The notes below the pieces were generated by a model. The model did no database searches and was not told where the DNA came from. It saw nothing but the letters and a program-made list of their open reading frames with translations. Below are positions 7,932-16,763 of a stretch of DNA of 28,184 nucleotides, piece after piece. The stretch comes from Alphaproteobacteria bacterium (GTDB lineage Bacteria > Pseudomonadota > Alphaproteobacteria > Rickettsiales > JABCZZ01), in the NCBI GenBank assembly GCA_013289445.1, contig JABCZZ010000021.1, forward strand, positions 1 through 28,184, given 5' to 3'. The position numbers and the translations under genes were made by a program. Within the stretch, counting starts at the first letter, position 1. The number at the start of each line of letters is the position of its first letter.

Positions 7932-7944
7932 ACCCATGCTATAG

Positions 7945-7985
7945 CGCAAAACAAAAACCCGCCGCAATCAGATTGCGACGGGTTT
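7945..7985 (-). terminator. intrinsic terminator of the Bax-inhibitor-1 gene
   Basis: Read on the minus strand, AAACCCGTCGCAATC pairs with GATTGCGGCGGGTTT through a very short loop (15-bp stem with one wobble/mismatch). A T-rich run (TTTTTGTTTT) follows. It lies 21 bp after the stop of the gene at 8007-8750, as a textbook rho-independent terminator should. It ends just before the tatC start. Confidence 0.88.
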
Positions 7986-8006
7986 ATGCGATTAATGGCG
8001 GATTCC

Positions 8007-8750
8007 TTAGCGACGTTCACCCATGAGCTGCATCATGTAGATGAACAGGTTGACGAAGTCGAGATAGAGCGACAGCGCACCCATGATGGCATAACGGCTG
8101 GCAAGTTCAGCGCTACCCGCCGTTTGGTAATAAATCTGCTTGAGCTTCTGGGTGTTATAAGCGGTAAGGCCGGTAAATATCACCACGCCCAGCACCGAGA
8201 GAGCAAACTGCATGGCGGTACTCTGGAAAAACATATTCACCAGCGAGGCAAGAATGATACCGATAACGCCCATATACATGAAGCTGCCCATGGCGGTGAG
8301 ATCACGTTTGGTGGCATAGCCCCACATGCTCATGGAGCCAAACACAATCGCCGTGATGAGAAACACGCGAACGATGCTGGCATTGGTATAGACAAAGAAA
8401 ATCGGTGCCAGAGAGAGGCCAATAAGAGCAGCATAGACAAAGAAATAGGTCTGGGCTCCCGCAAGGCTTAAACGGTTGACAGCCTTGTTCATGAAGAACA
8501 CCATGACGAGAGGAGCAAATAACACGAGCCAGCCCAGCCCGGTCATGTGGGGGCGCAGGCCTTCGGTATTATAAAGCGCATCGCTCAGCGGTGCCCAGTT
8601 GGAAGCAAAATATGCCGCCAGTCCGGTAAGGCAGAGCGCGCTTGTCATATAATTATAGACGCCCAGCATGTAGCTGCGCAGGCCGTCGTCAACCGTTGCG
8701 GTCTGTTCGCGGGCCGAATAGCTCATCGGGGTGGGGTCACGGTAATCCAT
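8007..8750 (-). CDS. Bax inhibitor-1/YccA-family membrane protein
   Basis: The 247-residue protein has a short soluble N-terminus (to about residue 30) and seven predicted membrane helices. It ends with the family signature LYLDFVNLFIYMMQLMGERR, and a YNTQKLKQIY segment lies before it. Bacterial members resemble YccA and TMBIM proteins; the roles proposed for them are modulation of FtsH proteolysis (YccA) and pH-gated calcium leak (BsYetJ), and neither can be read from this sequence. The start at 8750 has an excellent ribosome-binding site (AAGGAG, 7 bp). It has its own promoter and its own terminator, so it forms a single-gene unit. Confidence 0.93.
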   Translation of the reverse strand: MDYRDPTPMSYSAREQTATVDDGLRSYMLGVYNYMTSALCLTGLAAYFASNWAPLSDALYNTEGLRPHMTGLGWLVLFAPLVMVFFMNKAVNRLSLAGAQTYFFVYAALIGLSLAPIFFVYTNASIVRVFLITAIVFGSMSMWGYATKRDLTAMGSFMYMGVIGIILASLVNMFFQSTAMQFALSVLGVVIFTGLTAYNTQKLKQIYYQTAGSAELASRYAIMGALSLYLDFVNLFIYMMQLMGERR

Positions 8751-8797
8751 TGATTTCTCCTTGAAAGTTTTAGGCCTCGTGGCCCTAGTCACCTGTT

Positions 8798-8826
8798 AAT
8801 ATAGTCCTCTAATATCCCGGTTTCAA
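8798..8826 (-). promoter_or_regulatory. sigma70-type promoter of the Bax-inhibitor-1 gene
   Basis: On the minus strand TTGAAA (8821-8826) and TATATT (8798-8803) are separated by exactly 17 bp. Transcription would start near 8791, giving a leader of about 40 nt to the ATG at 8750. The pair is back-to-back with the rpmI promoter. Confidence 0.6.
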
Positions 8827-8843
8827 TAGAAAGCGGTTAATAC

Positions 8844-8872
8844 TTGAATCCCGTCTCAAATATCGCTATAAA
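8844..8872 (+). promoter_or_regulatory. strong sigma70-type promoter of rpmI-rplT-pheST
   Basis: TTGAAT (8844-8849), a 17-bp spacer, and TATAAA (8867-8872) make a near-consensus promoter. It implies a leader of about 73 nt before rpmI. The leader contains a small hairpin (GGTAT, TGGC, ATACC at 8895-8908). It may be a target for L20 autoregulation, as known in other bacteria, but no L20 site can be proved by eye. Confidence 0.65.
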
Positions 8873-8952
8873 GCGGCTCTTTTTGAAGCGGTCGGGTATT
8901 GGCATACCTAGGCGGCTTAATTGTAAAAAGTCTATTATGGAAGGGTCAGAAA

Positions 8953-9153
8953 ATGCCAAAGGTTAAGACCAAAAGCGGCGCCAAAAAGCGCTTCAAGATC
9001 ACCGCAAGCGGCAAAGTGAAAGCCGGTCAGGCCGGCAAGCGCCATGGCATGGTGAAACGTTCCAAGCGTTTCATCCGCAATGCGCGCGGCACCACCACTC
9101 TCTTCGACACCGACGCAAAGACGGTGAAGAAGATGTTCCTGCCCAACGGTTAA
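8953..9153 (+). CDS. rpmI: 50S ribosomal protein L35
   Basis: The 66-residue basic protein starts [20 protein letters not shown] and ends [10 protein letters not shown], the normal start, length and composition of bacterial L35. AGGG precedes the ATG at 8953 by about 9 bp. The frame could be read upstream to a TTG at 8899, but that adds non-homologous residues. It is the first gene of the operon with rplT 12 bp downstream. The usual infC neighbour is absent upstream. Confidence 0.97.
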   Translation: MPKVKTKSGAKKRFKITASGKVKAGQAGKRHGMVKRSKRFIRNARGTTTLFDTDAKTVKKMFLPNG

Positions 9154-9165
9154 AGGAGAGCACTC

Positions 9166-9531
9166 ATGGCACACGTAAAACGCGGCGTCACCACGCACGC
9201 ACGTCACAAAAAAGTCCTCAAGATGGCCAAAGGCTATCGCGGACGTTCAAATAACTGCTATCGCATCGCCATCGAAAAGGTCGAAAAAGGCCTTCAGTAC
9301 GCCTACCGCGACCGCCGCGCCAAAAAGCGTAATTTCCGCGCGTTGTGGATCCAGCGTATCAACGCCGCAGTGCGTGAGCACGGCATGGTGTATTCGCAGT
9401 TCCTTTGCGGTCTGACCAAGGCAGCCATCGAACTCGACCGCAAGGTCCTGGCCGATCTCGCCGTGCGCGAACCGGAGACGTTCAAGGGCATCGTCGAGCA
9501 GGCAAAAGCCGCGCTTGCGAAAGCCGCTTAA
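9166..9531 (+). CDS. rplT: 50S ribosomal protein L20
   Basis: The 121-residue protein has the full L20 signature: [20 protein letters not shown], then [15 protein letters not shown], then [20 protein letters not shown]. It binds 23S rRNA early in large-subunit assembly and in several bacteria represses its own operon. An AAGGAG ribosome-binding site stands 8 bp before the ATG. It lies between rpmI and pheS, a common arrangement. Confidence 0.98.
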   Translation: MAHVKRGVTTHARHKKVLKMAKGYRGRSNNCYRIAIEKVEKGLQYAYRDRRAKKRNFRALWIQRINAAVREHGMVYSQFLCGLTKAAIELDRKVLADLAVREPETFKGIVEQAKAALAKAA

Positions 9532-9548
9532 CTATCCGATGATTCGGT

Positions 9549-10604
9549 GTGACTAATCTCACCGACCTCATTTCCACCGCTCTTGCCGCTGTCGCCTCCG
9601 CGAATAGCATTGCCGCGCTTGAAGAAGTGCGCGTAGCACAGCTGGGCAAGAAAGGTGTTTTCACAGACTTGCTCAAGTCGCTGGGCACGCTTGCACCGGA
9701 TGAGCGTAAGGCACGTGGCGCCGAATTCAATGTCGCCAAGCAGCAGGTTAGTGACGCGATTGATGCACGCGCACAGGTGCTCACATTTGCCGAGATCAAT
9801 GCGCGGCTTGAAAAAGAATGGGTGGATGTCACCCTGCCCCCGCGCTCCAAGACGCAGGGCTCGATTCATCCGGTCTCGCAAGTGGTCGAAGAGATCTCGC
9901 GCATCTTCGCGGCGATGGGATTTGGCGTCGCCGTCGGTCCTGAGATCGAAGATGATTACCATAATTTCACCGCACTTAATTTTCCGCAGAACCATCCCGC
10001 ACGCCTGATGCATGATACGTTTTTCCTGCAGGGCAAAGAAGGCGCGGAAAAACCCCTGCTTCGCACCCATACCTCGCCGGTACAGATTCGCACGATGCAA
10101 GCCGGCAAGCCGCCGTTTCGCTTCATCGCGCCGGGCAAGACCTTCCGCTGCGATTCCGACATGACGCATACGCCGATGTTCAACCAGGTGGAAGGTTTCG
10201 TCATCGACAAGAACATTCATATGGGCCATCTCAAGGGTTGCATTGAGCAATTCCTGCGTGAGTTCTTTGAGGTCGATACTGTGCCGGTGCGCTTCCGCCC
10301 GAGTTTCTTTCCCTTCACCGAACCTTCGGCGGAAGTCGATATCGGATGCACACGCAGCGGCAGCGAAATCAAAATCGGCGCCGGCGCAGACTGGCTCGAA
10401 GTCATGGGTTGCGGCATGGTGCATCCCAATGTGCTGAAGAACTGCAACATCGATCCCGAACAATGGCAGGGTTTTGCATTCGGCATGGGCGTGGAACGCC
10501 TCGCCATGCTTAAATACGGCATCCCCGACCTGCGCACCTTCTTTGAATCCGATATTCGCTGGCTTAGGCATTACGGCTTCAGCCCGCTCGGAGGTGATGC
10601 ATGA
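9549..10604 (+). CDS. pheS: phenylalanyl-tRNA synthetase alpha subunit
   Basis: The 351-residue catalytic subunit of the alpha2-beta2 enzyme has an N-terminal coiled coil ([19 protein letters not shown] near 28-46). The class II core follows with [10 protein letters not shown], motif 2 ([19 protein letters not shown]) and motif 3 ([20 protein letters not shown]). The start is taken as GTG 9549, 17 bp after rplT, because the next residues align with the family; the ribosome-binding site is weak. The stop overlaps pheT as ATGA. Together with pheT it charges tRNA-Phe. Confidence 0.97.
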   Translation: MTNLTDLISTALAAVASANSIAALEEVRVAQLGKKGVFTDLLKSLGTLAPDERKARGAEFNVAKQQVSDAIDARAQVLTFAEINARLEKEWVDVTLPPRSKTQGSIHPVSQVVEEISRIFAAMGFGVAVGPEIEDDYHNFTALNFPQNHPARLMHDTFFLQGKEGAEKPLLRTHTSPVQIRTMQAGKPPFRFIAPGKTFRCDSDMTHTPMFNQVEGFVIDKNIHMGHLKGCIEQFLREFFEVDTVPVRFRPSFFPFTEPSAEVDIGCTRSGSEIKIGAGADWLEVMGCGMVHPNVLKNCNIDPEQWQGFAFGMGVERLAMLKYGIPDLRTFFESDIRWLRHYGFSPLGGDA

Positions 10605-12970
10605 AGTTCACCCTCTCCTGGCTCAAGGATCATTTAGAGACCGGCGCCTCGCTGGATGACATTGCCAAAACGCTCACCGCCATCGGCCTTGAGGTTGAGC
10701 AAGTGATTGATAACGCCGCCGCGCTTGCGCCTTTTATCGTGGCAGAGATTGTGGAAGCGGTACAGCATCCGGATGCGGACAAACTGCGCGTCTGCAAAGT
10801 CAATGACGGAAGCGGCGTCCGCCAGGTCGTCTGCGGTGCGCCCAATGCGCGTGCGGGCATCAAGGTTGTGCTCGCTAAAGAAGGCGTGAAGATTCCTGCA
10901 AACGGCATGATCATAAAAAAAGCCAGTATCCGCGGTGTGGAAAGCAACGGCATGCTGTGCTCGGCAAGTGAATTGGGTTTAAGCGACGACAGCGAAGGCA
11001 TCATCGAACTTGCTGCTTCCGCCGCACCCGGTACGCCTGCGAGCGCTGAACTGGGTGGCAGCGACCCGGTGATCGACATTGCCATTACTCCCAATCGCGC
11101 TGATTGTCTGGGCGTGCGCGGTATCGCACGTGATCTTGCTGCAGCCGGACTTGGCACATTCAAAGCCGACAATGCGAGTACGAAATTCAAAGCGGCGGGC
11201 AAATCACCTATCTCCATCACACTTGCCACGGATGCCTGCCCGCTCTTCATCGGCTGCAGCATCAAGGGCGTGAAGAACGGGCCGAGTCCGGACTGGCTCA
11301 AGCAACGCCTGACCGCCATCGGCCTGCGTCCGATCTCGGCATTGGTCGACGTCACTAATTATATGACCATCACCTATGGCCGCCCGCTGCATGTGTTTGA
11401 TGCCACCAAGCTCAAAGGCAATGTCAGCGTGCGCTACGCCAAAGACGGTGAAAAACTTAAAGCGCTCAACGATAAAGAATATACGCTGAACTCAAGCATG
11501 ATCGCGGTATGTGACGCGTCAGGCGTCGTGGGTCTTGGCGGCGTCATCGGTGGCATGCCCACCGGCTGTTCTGAGACTACCACGGAAGTGTTTCTCGAAG
11601 CCGCGCTGTTTGATTCCACCCATATTGCGCGCACGGGGCGTGAGCTGGCGATTGAATCCGATGCGCGTTATCGCTTCGAGCGCGGCATCGATCCGGCGTT
11701 CGTAAAAACCGGCGCCGAAATCGCCGCTGCGATGATTGTCGAACTCTGCGGCGGCACCGCCAGCGAACTGGTGACGGCAGGCATTGTGCCGGACTCCAAA
11801 CGCAACATCACGTTTGATGCCAAGAAAGTTGAAACACTGGGCGGCGTATCGCTGCCACAGGAAAAAATCACTGCCGCACTTACGGCACTGGGCTTCGAGG
11901 TCAAAGGCAGTAACGTGACGCCGCCGTCATGGCGCGCCGACATCGAAGGCGCTGCTGACCTGGTCGAAGAAGTGCTGCGTATCGCCGGCTACGACAAAAT
12001 TGCCGCGGCACCGTTACCACGCGCGCACACCAAAGTGATTCCTTCTGCGCAAGCTGCACGCGCTTCCCTGCTCCGCAGAATACTCGCCACAAACGGCCAT
12101 ACCGAAATCTGTTCATTTGCTTTTGTGAACAGCGCGCAGGCAAAACAATTCGGCTCTACCAATGCCGCACTGCAGTTGCTCAATCCGATCAATGCCGATC
12201 TCGATACCATGCGCCCGAATCTGTTGCCGGGCCTGATGTCTGCAGCAAGCCGCAATATTGCACGCGGTTTTGCCGATCTGGCATTGTTTGAAATCGGCAA
12301 TGTCTTTGAGGATACTACGCCTACCGGCCAGAAATGGACTGCCGCAGGCATACGTACTGCCAAAACTTCTGCACGCAACGCATTTAAAAGTGAGCGCGAC
12401 GTTGACCTGTTCGATGCCAAGGCCGATCTGTTTGCCGTGTTTGAAGCATCGGGTCTGGCTCCCCTGAAACTTGCGCTCGACCGCCAAGTGCACGCTTGGT
12501 ATCATCCGAGCCGTTCAGGCCGTATTTCGCTTGGCGGCAAAATCACGCTCGGTTTCTTTGGTGAAATTCATCCGCTCATTCTTGCATCTTTCGATATCAA
12601 ACACCGCGTCGTTGCGTTTGAAGTGCTGCTTGATGCCATCCCCACGCCCAGAGCCAAAGGCAGGCAAAGAGCCATCTTCCAGCCTTCAAACTTTCAGGCA
12701 GTGGAGCGCGATTTCGCTTTCGTCGGCGATGAAAAATTATCTGCCGGCGATATCGTTAAAGCCATTGAAGCTGCGGAGAAACAACTCATCCAATCGGTGA
12801 ATGTGTTCGACGTCTATGCGGGTAAAGGTGTCGAGCCGGGCAAGAAATCGGTGGCACTTTCGGTCACGCTGCAGGCGACGGATCGTACATTGACGGATCA
12901 GGAAATCGAGGCAGTGGCGCAGAAAATCATCGCAGGTGCTTCCGCTTTAGGGCTTACTTTGCGGACTTAA
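10601..12970 (+). CDS. pheT: phenylalanyl-tRNA synthetase beta subunit
   Basis: The 789-residue subunit has all the expected parts. There is an N-terminal OB-fold tRNA-binding domain (about 40-150, with [17 protein letters not shown] and [13 protein letters not shown]). The B3/B4 editing region follows ([20 protein letters not shown] onward), then B5 (about 395-470, [20 protein letters not shown]) and the catalytic-like domain. The C-terminal FDX-ACB anticodon-binding domain (about 695-789) includes [11 protein letters not shown]. It starts inside the pheS stop (ATGA). Its last 17 bp overlap the 3' end of convergent purK, leaving no spacer for a terminator. Confidence 0.97.
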   Translation: MKFTLSWLKDHLETGASLDDIAKTLTAIGLEVEQVIDNAAALAPFIVAEIVEAVQHPDADKLRVCKVNDGSGVRQVVCGAPNARAGIKVVLAKEGVKIPANGMIIKKASIRGVESNGMLCSASELGLSDDSEGIIELAASAAPGTPASAELGGSDPVIDIAITPNRADCLGVRGIARDLAAAGLGTFKADNASTKFKAAGKSPISITLATDACPLFIGCSIKGVKNGPSPDWLKQRLTAIGLRPISALVDVTNYMTITYGRPLHVFDATKLKGNVSVRYAKDGEKLKALNDKEYTLNSSMIAVCDASGVVGLGGVIGGMPTGCSETTTEVFLEAALFDSTHIARTGRELAIESDARYRFERGIDPAFVKTGAEIAAAMIVELCGGTASELVTAGIVPDSKRNITFDAKKVETLGGVSLPQEKITAALTALGFEVKGSNVTPPSWRADIEGAADLVEEVLRIAGYDKIAAAPLPRAHTKVIPSAQAARASLLRRILATNGHTEICSFAFVNSAQAKQFGSTNAALQLLNPINADLDTMRPNLLPGLMSAASRNIARGFADLALFEIGNVFEDTTPTGQKWTAAGIRTAKTSARNAFKSERDVDLFDAKADLFAVFEASGLAPLKLALDRQVHAWYHPSRSGRISLGGKITLGFFGEIHPLILASFDIKHRVVAFEVLLDAIPTPRAKGRQRAIFQPSNFQAVERDFAFVGDEKLSAGDIVKAIEAAEKQLIQSVNVFDVYAGKGVEPGKKSVALSVTLQATDRTLTDQEIEAVAQKIIAGASALGLTLRT

Positions 12971-14021
12971 GAAACGTCACATGGCCCATCTTGCGGCCGG
13001 CGCGGATTTCACTTTTGCCGTAAAGATGCAGGCGCGCATTTTTATCGGTCAGGAATTTCTTCCAGTTTTTGACATCATCGCCGATAAGATTCTTCATCTC
13101 TGCATCGCAGCGTCTTGTCGTATCCCCCAGCGGCAGATCGCAAATGGCACGCACCAGCTGCTCGAACTGGCTGGTGGCTGAAGCGTCTATGGTCCAATGG
13201 CCGGAATTATGCGGACGAGGCGCCAGTTCATTGACCAGCAGCCTGCCTTCATCATCGACAAACATTTCCACCGCAAGCACGCCTTTAAGATTGATCACGG
13301 TGGCAATCTTAACAGCAATAGCCTCTGCTTCTTCGGCGAGCGCTTTATCAATAGGTGCGGGCACGATGGTGGTATCGAGTATGTGGTTTTTGTGGATGTT
13401 CTGCACCGCCGGATAGCAGCGGGTTTGCCCATGCGCGCCACGTGCAACGATGACCGAAATCTCACGGCTGAATTCAACAAAGGATTCTAAAATCGCCTCA
13501 TGGGTTTGCATCGTCTCCCATATCGTACGCAGGTCGCTACCGGTCTTAAGCGTCACCTGGCCTTTGCCGTCATAGCCCAGCTCTGCGGTTTTGAGCACTG
13601 CCGGGAAGCGCACGGCCATTGCTGCCAGCTTGAGATCACTAAGCGAGGTGACGGACTTAAAAAACGCTGTCCTGATGCCCAATTCGTTGATAAATGTTTT
13701 TTCGCGCAGGCGGTTGCGGCAAATTTTAAGTACGCTCGCACTGGGGCACACTTTTCTTTTTTTCTCGATCATCTCGAGACTTTCATGCGGCACGTTCTCA
13801 AATTCGAATGTGATGACATCCACCTTCGCCGCGAACGCTTCGAGTGCTTCTGCATCGGTATATTCGGCAATGGTGGTATGCGTGGCAACCTGCGAGGCAG
13901 GAGCATCTTTCTCCGGCGTAAAAATATGTGTCTTGTAGCCCAGATTGGCTGCCGCCAGCGCCGTCATCCTGCCCAGCTGCCCGCCGCCAATGATGCCGAT
14001 GGTTGCGCCCGGTTCAATCAT
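12954..14021 (-). CDS. purK: N5-carboxyaminoimidazole ribonucleotide synthase
   Basis: The 355-residue ATP-grasp enzyme uses ATP and bicarbonate to carboxylate aminoimidazole ribonucleotide in purine synthesis. The N-terminus has [21 protein letters not shown] and the strand FEFENVP. The ATP-grasp core includes [12 protein letters not shown], and the metal-binding block near 260-285 reads [20 protein letters not shown] followed by GHWTIDA. The ATG overlaps the purE stop as ATGA, so PurE and PurK are coupled. The 3' end overlaps pheT on the other strand. Confidence 0.97.
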   Translation of the reverse strand: MIEPGATIGIIGGGQLGRMTALAAANLGYKTHIFTPEKDAPASQVATHTTIAEYTDAEALEAFAAKVDVITFEFENVPHESLEMIEKKRKVCPSASVLKICRNRLREKTFINELGIRTAFFKSVTSLSDLKLAAMAVRFPAVLKTAELGYDGKGQVTLKTGSDLRTIWETMQTHEAILESFVEFSREISVIVARGAHGQTRCYPAVQNIHKNHILDTTIVPAPIDKALAEEAEAIAVKIATVINLKGVLAVEMFVDDEGRLLVNELAPRPHNSGHWTIDASATSQFEQLVRAICDLPLGDTTRRCDAEMKNLIGDDVKNWKKFLTDKNARLHLYGKSEIRAGRKMGHVTFLKSAK

Positions 14022-14503
14022 GGCTTCTTTTTGACCGATTGGGTCTGAAGGTTGCGAAATTTCTCAAGTTTTTTTGCCACGTTCTTATCCTCAAGCGAAA
14101 GAATGGAGGCGGCCATTAATGCAGCATTCACCGCGCCAGCCTTACCCACTGCAAGGGTGCCCACCGGAATGCCGGCCGGCATTTGCGCGATGGATAAAAG
14201 ACTATCCAGTCCCTGCAATGCCTTGCTTTCTACCGGCACACCCAATACGGGCAGCGTGGTAAGCGATGCGGTCATGCCCGGCAAATGCGCAGCACCCCCC
14301 GCACCGGCGATGATCACTTTGATGCCTTCGGCGCGTGCATTCTTGGCAAAATCATAAAGACGCTGCGGCGTGCGATGTGCCGAGATGATTTTGTTGTCGT
14401 GTTTGATGCCAAAATCGTCAAGCTGCTTGCTTGCATGTTGCATGGTATCCCAGTCGGACTGGCTACCCATGATAATGATAACTTGCGCGCGTTTCTTGCT
14501 CAT
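14018..14503 (-). CDS. purE: N5-carboxyaminoimidazole ribonucleotide mutase
   Basis: The 161-residue class I PurE moves the carboxyl group made by PurK to give CAIR. Signatures are [36 protein letters not shown] and the LPVLGVPV strand. The start at 14503 ([10 protein letters not shown]) follows homologues, but its ribosome-binding site (AAGGG) is only about 1-2 bp away. A start at 14584 ([10 protein letters not shown]) has AAGGGG 12 bp upstream and would add a 27-residue basic extension; it cannot be excluded. The gene heads the purEK operon on the minus strand. Confidence 0.95.
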   Translation of the reverse strand: MSKKRAQVIIIMGSQSDWDTMQHASKQLDDFGIKHDNKIISAHRTPQRLYDFAKNARAEGIKVIIAGAGGAAHLPGMTASLTTLPVLGVPVESKALQGLDSLLSIAQMPAGIPVGTLAVGKAGAVNAALMAASILSLEDKNVAKKLEKFRNLQTQSVKKKP

Positions 14504-14714
14504 GCCCTTCAGGCCTTTGTGGAAGAAACGCCGAGTTATAACCAACTTGCCCGGAATTGTCGCTGGGAAATATCGGTTTTTCATCCACTGTAGCGCCCCT
14601 TCATTCTGTGGTATTTTGGCAACGGTGGTCGCCGTTAATATCACAAATGATTAAAGATTCCTTACCTGCACCAAATTTATGTTTATTATTTCTTTAGACT
14701 CTATATATGGTGGG

Positions 14715-14723
14715 TGTGGATAA
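14715..14723 (-). promoter_or_regulatory. perfect-consensus DnaA box
   Basis: TGTGGATAA on the plus strand is the exact complement of TTATCCACA, the strongest DnaA-binding sequence. It sits in the AT-rich purE/kinase spacer. A second, poorer match (TTATCTAAA, 7 of 9) lies about 30 bp away. One box alone may regulate a promoter and does not prove an origin. Confidence 0.5.
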
Positions 14724-14735
14724 ATGATTTTTACG

Positions 14736-14754
14736 AAAATTTTGCTAAAATTTT
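14736..14754. repeat. two AAAATTTT repeats spaced 11 bp
   Basis: AAAATTTT at 14736-14743 and 14747-14754 start 11 bp apart, about one helical turn, so both face the same side of the DNA. Each unit is itself palindromic. This could favour bending or easy melting beside the DnaA box. Confidence 0.6.
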
Positions 14755-14881
14755 ATCTAAATAATAAAAAACGCGAATTAAAGAAGAACAGCGAAAAGCG
14801 AAAAAATTGCCTTCTCCGCCAGAAGGAAGGCCCGAGGGAGACGAGTTAAACCTGCATTGACTGGGTATTCTGGAGGAATAT

Positions 14882-16144
14882 ATGAGTGACGATAGAGCCG
14901 ATTTTCCAACGGCACGCAAAGCACGAAAAACAGGGGCTTCTTCACGGCCATCTGCCGCGCGTTACCGCAGCCATCATTTTTCCGCCAACGACCCGGCAGC
15001 CGACATGCTTGCTGCGGTTTCGACTTTCGGGCGCGATGTGTTCTGCGTGTTCGACGCAAAGCTTGCCTGCCTTTCGTTATCCGAAAACTGGGAAATGGTT
15101 ACAGGGTTTTCCGCACATGAAGATGTAGGCGATGGCTTAAAAAGCCGTATTGCCCCTGATCACCTGCGCAAAGTGACCAACTACCTCTTCGCTGCCGCGA
15201 GTGACGCTGACCCCACACGTTTTCAGGTGAAACACAAAACAGGCCATTGGCGCTGGTGCGAACTGCAACTGGTTGATGCCGCTGAAAGCGGTAGCCAGCC
15301 TCGCTACACCTGCCTGCTGCGAGATGTCACCGAATTACTCACCACGCAGGGCAAGTTTGAAAAAGCCAAGCTTGAAGCTGAACTTGCCATCAAATCGCGT
15401 TCAGAATTTCTGGCAAATATGAGCCATGAACTGCGCACTCCGCTTAATGCCATATTGGGATTCGCCCAGATGATAGAAAACGGTGTTTACGGCGATGTCG
15501 GGCATAAGAAATACCATGAATATATCGGCAGCATTGCCGATTCCGGCACCACTCTGCTCTCAAAGATCAACGATCTGCTGGAGATCGCCAACATCGATTC
15601 CGGACGGATGGAACTGCGTGAGTCGGCTACCGATCTTGGCAGTGTTATCCGCCAGGCAATCGAGTTTCACTCCCATCGTGCATTCTGTGAACAAATCCAT
15701 TTGCGCGATCGGCTTCCCAAGCGGCCGCTGCTGGCATTTGTTGATCGCATCCGCCTGTTACAGGTGCTCACCAACGTGATCTCCAACGCCATCAAGTACA
15801 ACCGTTTGGGCGGTTCTGTCGAAATCGGCTGTGAAATGCGTAAAGACGGCGGCATTAACATTACGGTCGAAGATAACGGCGGCGGCATTCCTGCTAGCCA
15901 TCTGCAAAACATCCTCTCGGCATTCAGTCAGGACAATAGTTTCTTTGCCAGAAGCCGTGATTGCGTGGGGCTGGGACTGGCGCTTTCCAAAGAAATCGTC
16001 AAGCTACATCAGGGGCGCATCGAGATTGAAAGCGAGACGGGGGAAGGCACGCTGCTGACCATCCGCTTGCCCAAAGAACGCACTGTTAAGTCGCGCGCAG
16101 CAGCGAAAACCCTTGAATCGGCCCGCAGCCTCGCCGTAAACTGA
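14882..16144 (+). CDS. soluble PAS-domain sensor histidine kinase, PdhS/DivJ-like
   Basis: The 420-residue kinase has a basic, probably disordered N-terminus (1-40), a PAS domain (about 45-155, ending YTCLLRDVTEL) and a HisKA dimerisation helix with the phospho-acceptor H182 (NMSHELRTPLNAILGF). The ATPase domain has N302 (NVISNAIKYN), D331 in DNGGGIP and the G2 box GLGLALSKEI (363-372). It has no membrane helix and no receiver domain, so it is a cytoplasmic phosphodonor. The H-box is of the type shared by PleC, DivJ and PdhS kinases that act on DivK in cell-cycle control; the substrate here is an inference. GGAGG precedes ATG 14882. The COQ9-like gene follows after 27 bp. Confidence 0.93.
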   Translation: MSDDRADFPTARKARKTGASSRPSAARYRSHHFSANDPAADMLAAVSTFGRDVFCVFDAKLACLSLSENWEMVTGFSAHEDVGDGLKSRIAPDHLRKVTNYLFAAASDADPTRFQVKHKTGHWRWCELQLVDAAESGSQPRYTCLLRDVTELLTTQGKFEKAKLEAELAIKSRSEFLANMSHELRTPLNAILGFAQMIENGVYGDVGHKKYHEYIGSIADSGTTLLSKINDLLEIANIDSGRMELRESATDLGSVIRQAIEFHSHRAFCEQIHLRDRLPKRPLLAFVDRIRLLQVLTNVISNAIKYNRLGGSVEIGCEMRKDGGINITVEDNGGGIPASHLQNILSAFSQDNSFFARSRDCVGLGLALSKEIVKLHQGRIEIESETGEGTLLTIRLPKERTVKSRAAAKTLESARSLAVN

Positions 16145-16171
16145 TTCCTCACTCTCTTACGGTATTCTTCC

Positions 16172-16762
16172 ATGACGGATGTCCGTTTACGGATATTAGA
16201 GCATGTCCTTGCGCTTGCACCTTTTGAAGGCTGGGGCGATTACACGCTGCGCGAAGCCGCAAAACGCTCGGGCATCGATGCTGGTGCGCTTGCCGAAGTC
16301 TTTCCCGGCGGAATGCAACAATGTGTGGAATATTTCTTTAGGCAAAGCGATGAAACGCTTGCCCATGCGCATCCTGCGAGTGATCTGGTAAAATTGCGCA
16401 TGCCTGAGCGCATCGAACATTTGGTGCTGGCACGGTTTTCTTACTGGCTTGTGCACAGAGAAGCGGTGCGGCGTGCACTTGCACTGAGCTGTCTGCCCTG
16501 GCATGCGTCCATTCAGGTGCGAGCACTTGCCAATACCGTAGATGTGATGTGGAAACTTGCCGGCGATGCTTCCACCGATTTCAGTTATTACACCAAGCGC
16601 GCAACGCTTGCGGGTGTGTATGGCAGTACGCTAGTTTACTGGCTCAATGACAATTCGCCGCAGCAAAGTGATACAGGCCTTTTTCTTAAAAGACGCCTTG
16701 GCAATGTCGCAGCGTTCGGGCGCATGAAAATACGATTGAAAACGATGCTAAAGGCATCTTGA
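16172..16762 (+). CDS. COQ9-family protein (ubiquinone biosynthesis accessory factor)
   Basis: The 196-residue protein has a TetR-like N-terminal helix-turn-helix (about 24-50, TLREAAKRSGIDAGALAEVF) and the COQ9 C-terminal domain. Its most typical stretch is WKLAGDASTDFSYYTKRATL followed by AGVYGSTLVYWLND (127-160). COQ9 is a TetR-fold protein without DNA binding that binds isoprenoid lipids and presents quinone intermediates to COQ7. It is found in alphaproteobacteria and mitochondria. No other ubiquinone gene is adjacent. No strong ribosome-binding site precedes ATG 16172; it may be co-transcribed with the kinase. Its stop is one base from the stop of the convergent pilin-NHL gene. Confidence 0.9.
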   Translation: MTDVRLRILEHVLALAPFEGWGDYTLREAAKRSGIDAGALAEVFPGGMQQCVEYFFRQSDETLAHAHPASDLVKLRMPERIEHLVLARFSYWLVHREAVRRALALSCLPWHASIQVRALANTVDVMWKLAGDASTDFSYYTKRATLAGVYGSTLVYWLNDNSPQQSDTGLFLKRRLGNVAAFGRMKIRLKTMLKAS

Positions 16763-16763
16763 A

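Larger units (their letters stand above)
14504..14881. other. divergent intergenic region between purE and the PAS kinase, AT-rich core
   Basis: This 378-bp stretch holds no convincing gene. Its core (14641-14760) is about 26 % GC by hand count, far below its flanks. It contains a perfect DnaA box, a CtrA-like motif (TTAA-N7-TTACC at 14651-14666), two GANTC sites (14656-14660 and 14697-14701) and two AAAATTTT repeats. A small hairpin (CCTTCT, CCGCC, AGAAGG) lies near 14811-14827 before the kinase ribosome-binding site. Both flanking genes must start here, so promoters are expected. A weak pair TTTACG/TATCTA with an 18-bp spacer points at the kinase. Confidence 0.6.

Noticed and set aside
7644..8471. 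Plus-strand open frame of 275 codons across tatC and the Bax-inhibitor-1 gene
   Set aside because: It spans two unrelated genes and the intrinsic terminator; its composition is of shadow type.
9528..10571. Long minus-strand open frame (347 codons) opposite pheS
   Set aside because: It mirrors a well-supported pheS gene, has His/Cys-rich shadow composition, no ribosome-binding site and no family signature.
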